The notes under the pieces are model-generated. The model had not been told where the DNA came from. It saw only the letters and a program-made list of their open reading frames with translations, and ran no database searches. The translations under genes and the position numbers were made by a program. Of a stretch of DNA of 45,730 bases, positions 42,865 to 45,730 are shown piece by piece. Numbering within the stretch: the stretch's first letter is position 1; every line of letters begins with the position of its first letter. Source of the DNA: an uncultured Ruminococcus sp. (lineage in GTDB: Bacteria > Bacillota > Clostridia > Oscillospirales > Acutalibacteraceae); the NCBI GenBank assembly GCA_902801245.1, contig CADCHW010000004.1:1-45730 (forward strand). Reading direction: 5' to 3'.

Positions 42865-42912
42865 CCACAATATCTTGTGGTGCTGTACGCCTATATATAC
42901 TATATATTGTAT
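42865..42912 (-). promoter_or_regulatory. Tandem NrdR boxes
   Basis: Box 1 CCACAATATCTTGTGG (42865-42880) and box 2 ATACTATATATTGTAT (42897-42912) resemble the NrdR consensus ACACWATATATWGTGT. They are 32 bp apart start to start, i.e. three helical turns, the spacing known for NrdR pairs. They lie 78 bp upstream of the nrdD -35, which is further than usual. The rest of the 42667-43085 gap is AT-rich; inverted CCGCAAAT/ATTTGCGG arms flank the boxes. Confidence 0.65.
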
Positions 42913-43034
42913 TTGCGGATTTTTAATTGCAAATTAGAAATATGGAAAAAATTTCTTTTAGCAAAAAAATAAATCACACAATTCAAACAGTAAAATAATA
43001 TAGCTTGTATTTGTTCTATTTAAAAATATCATTT

Positions 43035-43042
43035 CATATAAT
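43035..43042 (+). promoter_or_regulatory. Putative SigE-type -10 for the SipL-like gene
   Basis: CATATAAT, identical to the octamer before yqfC, 43 bp upstream of the ATG. No sigma-A -35 at the right distance. SipL is SigE-controlled in C. difficile; the assignment here is inference. Confidence 0.4.
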
Positions 43043-43085
43043 CAATCAGACATAACTTTTTGAAAGATAAAAGGAGAGCAATTTA

Positions 43086-44624
43086 ATGGAATATCCTGTA
43101 AAGACAGACGGTATTTTTGTAAGCAAGACAATCTTTGAAGAGAACAGCGAGCAGACGGTTGACGCAGATTTCGGTCTGCCAGATTACTGCCCCGACATTC
43201 AGAAAATTCTGAAATGCCAGATAGAGCCGCATATCGAGAGCAAAAATATAATCGGTGACAGAATTGAAATAGAGGGCACAAGTGTAGTAAGAATTATCTA
43301 CATAGATGCCATAAAGACATCTGTCCGCTGTACGGAGCAGAGTTATCCGTTCAGTATCAGCAGCAATCTTAAGGATACGCCGCAATTTGCGGTAATCCAG
43401 ACCGACATCAAGGTGAACTATCTCAACTGCCGTGCATTGTCGCCACGCCGACTTAACATTCACGGAGCATTCAATGTTCTGATTAAGGTTATCGATAAGT
43501 CGGAGGTTCGCACCTGCACCCATATTCAGAGCGATGACATTCAGCAGAAGAAACAGAACATTGACTATTCCTATCTTGAAGGACTTTCCCAGCAGCAGTT
43601 TTCCGTCACGGAAACGCTCGAAACAGGTCAAAATCACCCTGCAATTCAGGCAGTTATCAGAAGTGATATTCGTGCCGTATGCAGTGAGTGCAAGCCTATT
43701 ACAAACAAGATAATGTATAAAGGTGATTTGCTTGTCAAGGTTATGTATCTTTCCGACCTCGACAGCGGCAAGGTAGAAACTATGGAATACACAATTCCTT
43801 TCAGTCAGGTTATAGATCTTAACGGAGTAAGCGAAAACAGCGAATGTGCCGTGCGAACAGAGATTATGAACTACAGCGTTACTCTGCGATCCGAAATAGG
43901 CTTTGACGACCCTCTGCCGGTGCTTTCGGCGAAGCTTTGCGTTACGGCATTCTCCTTTGAAAAGCGTGACACGGTAATTATAACCGACTGCTATTCAACA
44001 AAGTACTTTATCGAACCCGAATATTCGAGCCAAACTCTTCCGAGGCTTGTTGCGAACATAAAGGAAACTATCGTTGATAAAGCAGCTGTTGACTTCACCG
44101 ATGTTTCTATTTCAAAGGTAATTGATGTCTGGGTTGAAAAGGGCAATGTCATTTGCAGCCAAAGCGACGGCAAGACGGCTTTAAACGGAAAGTACAACGT
44201 CTGCATACTTGCGGTAGATTCCGAAAACAACGTTGTCTACACCGAGCGTACTATGGAATACACACACCCTTTGCAGAACGTACCCGAAGTTTCAAAACTC
44301 AGCTGTCACGTGTCACCGGAATGTATTTCGGTAGGATTCCGATTCTGTTCGGAGAAGAGGATAGAGGTCAGAACAGAAATGCTTGTTACAGGCGAGATTT
44401 ACGATGTCTGCACGACGACAGCCGTTTCAAGCGTAAAAGCGGACGAGGAAAAGAAACGCCGCAGGGACGATTGTTCTTCGCTGATTCTGTACTTTGCGAC
44501 GGAGGGTGAAGACGTTTGGAACATCGCAAGGGACTACTGCACAAGCGTTACACAGGTACGTCAGGAGAACGACTTAACAGAGGATATTCTCACCGCCGAC
44601 AGAATGATTATGATTCCCGTATGA
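43086..44624 (+). CDS. DUF3794 and LysM protein, SipL-like spore morphogenesis factor
   Basis: 512 residues. Repeated DUF3794 domains make up residues ~20-430, with segments DADFGLPDYCPDIQKILKCQ, IEIEGTSVVRIIYIDAIKTS and KIMYKGDLLVKVMYLSDLDS. The last ~45 residues are a LysM domain (ATEGEDVWNIARDYCTSVTQ, ending ADRMIMIPV). This is the architecture of SipL from C. difficile, which binds SpoIVA and anchors the coat on the forespore. A putative SigE -10 precedes it. It is divergent from nrdD and followed by a terminator. An AAAGGAG site lies before the ATG. Confidence 0.88.
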   Translation: MEYPVKTDGIFVSKTIFEENSEQTVDADFGLPDYCPDIQKILKCQIEPHIESKNIIGDRIEIEGTSVVRIIYIDAIKTSVRCTEQSYPFSISSNLKDTPQFAVIQTDIKVNYLNCRALSPRRLNIHGAFNVLIKVIDKSEVRTCTHIQSDDIQQKKQNIDYSYLEGLSQQQFSVTETLETGQNHPAIQAVIRSDIRAVCSECKPITNKIMYKGDLLVKVMYLSDLDSGKVETMEYTIPFSQVIDLNGVSENSECAVRTEIMNYSVTLRSEIGFDDPLPVLSAKLCVTAFSFEKRDTVIITDCYSTKYFIEPEYSSQTLPRLVANIKETIVDKAAVDFTDVSISKVIDVWVEKGNVICSQSDGKTALNGKYNVCILAVDSENNVVYTERTMEYTHPLQNVPEVSKLSCHVSPECISVGFRFCSEKRIEVRTEMLVTGEIYDVCTTTAVSSVKADEEKKRRRDDCSSLILYFATEGEDVWNIARDYCTSVTQVRQENDLTEDILTADRMIMIPV

Positions 44625-44649
44625 TATTTATAAAAATCCAATAACGAAA

Positions 44650-44688
44650 AACTCGGCTCACTTGAAATAAATTCGGGTGAGCCGGGTT
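44650..44688 (+). terminator. Terminator of the SipL-like gene
   Basis: AACTCGGCTCAC (44650-44661) pairs with GTGAGCCGGGTT (44677-44688) with one mismatch, followed by TGTTATTTT. Confidence 0.8.
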
Positions 44689-44690
44689 TG

Positions 44691-44843
44691 TTATTTTATA
44701 ACCGGGTTTTCATTCTTGGCAATGTTTATTAAGCTGTCTAAAACCGTATCTATATCTTTAAGATAGGTACTGTCGATAAGGTTGATTTTGGAGATTAATC
44801 TGTAACGTTCGATCTTTAGGGGGGTAAAGTCGATAAAAATGGC
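44691..44843 (-). pseudogene. C-terminal gene remnant, unknown family
   Basis: Minus-strand frame of 50 residues with natural-looking sequence (AIFIDFTPLKIERYRLISKI, then NLIDSTYLKDIDTVLDSLIN and IAKNENPVIK, stop at 44691). It has no start codon; a stop lies just upstream at 44844. It appears to be the tail of a lost gene. One arm of the 17-bp inverted repeat (44795-44811) lies within it. Confidence 0.45.
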
Positions 44844-44954
44844 TTAACCATCGAAAAAAACTTGAATTTTAACACACCCTAATATGGATAATTTTGGCTT
44901 TGTTATCGGAAGAATCAAGGATATACTCCCTAATTAACGAACGTTACAGATTAA
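44795..44954. repeat. 17-bp perfect inverted repeat pair enclosing 126 bp
   Basis: TTAATCTGTAACGTTCG (44795-44811) and its exact reverse complement CGAACGTTACAGATTAA (44938-44954). The enclosed DNA is AT-rich with stop codons. It could be a small transposable element or an inverted duplication that broke the remnant gene. Confidence 0.6.
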
Positions 44955-45028
44955 CACATAAGCCTGCAATTACCGACATACTGCCAACATGTGCCGAGTA
45001 ATTGTAGGCTTGTTTTTATATATTTCAG

Positions 45029-45259
45029 TTAACACAGATGAAGAATATCTTCAATCGCTTCTTCAAGGTGAATTAAATCAAGATGTTCTTCATTAAAAAG
45101 CGAGATATACTCCTGTGCCGTTTCAATATCGGTAAATACATCTTCAACATAAACAAGCGGTAAATCAGAAAGAGTTTCAATCGCCTTAATGCCAAACGAT
45201 GTATAAAATCCAAATGCATTGTCATTGTGGTTTTCTTCAACAAGCTCATAAGTTATCAT
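45029..45259 (-). CDS. DUF6514-like small protein
   Basis: 76 residues: MITYELVEENHNDNAFGFYT, SFGIKAIETLSDLPLVYVED and VFTDIETAQEYISLFNEEHL, ending DLIHLEEAIEDILHLC. The pattern of a Tyr-x-Ser-aromatic-Gly-Ile segment followed by an acidic-Val-(F/S)-x-D, N..hL...HL...VED-like end matches the small DUF6514 proteins of Clostridia, as far as I can judge by eye. It is acidic, with no membrane segment. Function unknown. AGGAGAT precedes the ATG at 45259. No operon partner. Confidence 0.7.
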   Translation of the reverse strand: MITYELVEENHNDNAFGFYTSFGIKAIETLSDLPLVYVEDVFTDIETAQEYISLFNEEHLDLIHLEEAIEDILHLC

Positions 45260-45462
45260 ATTATTTATCTCCTAAAAAATTATTACTACCACAATGATAC
45301 CACAAAAATTGTGCGAAAAATGAAATTTTTTGAAAACGGCACGTTTTTTGATGAAAAAATTCGATTATGGACTTATCTTAAAAACAGATAGTCTGATTGA
45401 TACCTTTGTTTAGCATTATACCATAACAAAACTAGTTTGTCATTTAATCAATAATTCAACGA

Positions 45463-45526
45463 AAAACTCGACCGATTTCCTAAAAAGTGGTTTGTAATCA
45501 AGTTCTTTTGGAATCGGTCGAGTTTT
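45463..45526. terminator. Bidirectional hairpin terminator
   Basis: AAAACTCGACCGATT (45463-45477) pairs perfectly with AATCGGTCGAGTTTT (45512-45526) across a 34-base loop, with T-rich flanks. It is placed to end a minus-strand gene entering from the right. Confidence 0.7.
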
Positions 45527-45604
45527 GTTTTTCCAAAGATTAAGCAAAAATGTATTGTTTGGGTTTAATCAGCGATTTAACATCTCAGTTTGTTCGCAGA
45601 AAAA

Positions 45605-45712
45605 TTACAAATCACAGTTTTCATTTGGAAAAAGGTAACCGCTAAATGATCCAACGTAATCCGAACCGTAGTAAAATGAATTACAACAAAGATGTAACCC
45701 AAAATAAAAAAA
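45605..45712 (-). pseudogene. Possible C-terminal fragment of a gene from beyond the right edge
   Basis: Minus-strand frame reading FFYFGLHLCCNSFYYGSDYV and GSFSGYLFPNENCDL to a stop at 45605. The YYGSDYVGSFSGYLFP part looks like a real protein end. A stop codon (45713-45715) closes the frame upstream, so a frameshift or decay is implied. Too little is left to name. 45260-45462 shows no gene. Confidence 0.35.
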
Positions 45713-45730
45713 TTAGCGATAAATTTACAC

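Noticed and set aside
42830-42925. Inverted CCGCAAAT arms around the NrdR boxes as an attenuator or riboswitch
   Set aside because: The loop is long and the arms short; there is no coding context for attenuation, so only the NrdR boxes are called.
1-45730. tRNA, rRNA, CRISPR array, prophage or origin
   Set aside because: None was seen: no cloverleaf-like sequence, no regularly spaced identical repeats, no phage structural genes and no DnaA-box cluster.

Overview
The window reads as chromosome of a spore-forming, low-GC Gram-positive anaerobe of the class Clostridia, most likely Ruminococcaceae/Oscillospirales (Ruminococcus-like). The evidence is the Clostridia gene complement (spoIIGA-sigE, yqfC-yqfD and a SipL-like DUF3794/LysM protein for sporulation; NfnAB; anaerobic NrdD), the AT-rich intergenic DNA with clear sigma-A promoters, and several secreted proteins ending in type I dockerins of the (R)YSVGL type seen in cellulosome- or amylosome-bearing ruminococci. 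The species cannot be fixed from sequence alone.

Layout. 1-2541 (minus): an operon of ABC ATPase, permease, a membrane-anchored HExxH protein and a response regulator cut by the window edge, with a CTTAAG direct repeat at its promoter. 2542-3741: a repeat- and IS-relic-rich gap. 3742-5335 (minus): sigE and spoIIGA. 5695-9952 (plus): murD, two M42 aminopeptidases and a GNAT acetyltransferase. 10155-15411 (plus): meso-DAP dehydrogenase, a DUF5662 protein, a repeat-rich C39-like lipoprotein, then nfnA-nfnB. 15517-21465: a DUF3592-like protein, a decayed dockerin relic, yqfC-yqfD, a PflA-like radical SAM protein, a small Cys-rich protein, pgeF and rodA. 22136-27995: apbE, an LRR-dockerin protein, a broken multi-pass membrane gene, a DMT exporter and a YunG-like protein. 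28020-33595 (minus): a heterodimeric ABC exporter, an O-antigen-ligase-like protein and ruvX. 34112-37406 (plus): an XRE regulator, rpsO and pnp. 37513-40156: two disrupted genes, a frameshifted SMI1/KNR4 gene and a dockerin-transglutaminase gene split by a 126-bp MITE-like insertion. 40315-45730: nrdD with a tandem NrdR-box pair, the SipL-like gene, a DUF6514-like gene and gene relics.

Most core genes are ordinary. The interesting material lies between genes. A family of ~260-330 bp elements has 11-26 bp terminal inverted repeats (2636-2963, 21720-22037, 26126-26385, and a partial inverted copy at 3531-3690); an internal hairpin keeps its pairing while its sequence changes. A second, shorter family combines a GCGGAC..GTCCGC palindrome with GGTCGGGT..CATGAA and CTATCTTCAC blocks. 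The MITE-like insertion at 39294-39419 can be removed on paper, together with a TTA duplication, to restore a continuous reading frame. Decay is frequent: an IS1380 transposase tail, a dockerin with stop codons, a membrane gene with a stop and a frameshift, and an A-tract frameshift. This points to a genome with active small non-autonomous elements and turnover of surface-protein genes.

Functional themes are sporulation (SigE and its processing protease, YqfC/D, SipL-like), envelope synthesis (MurD, DAP dehydrogenase, RodA, PgeF), anaerobic redox and nucleotide metabolism (NfnAB, NrdD, ApbE), and RNA turnover and translation (rpsO-pnp with a structured pnp leader).
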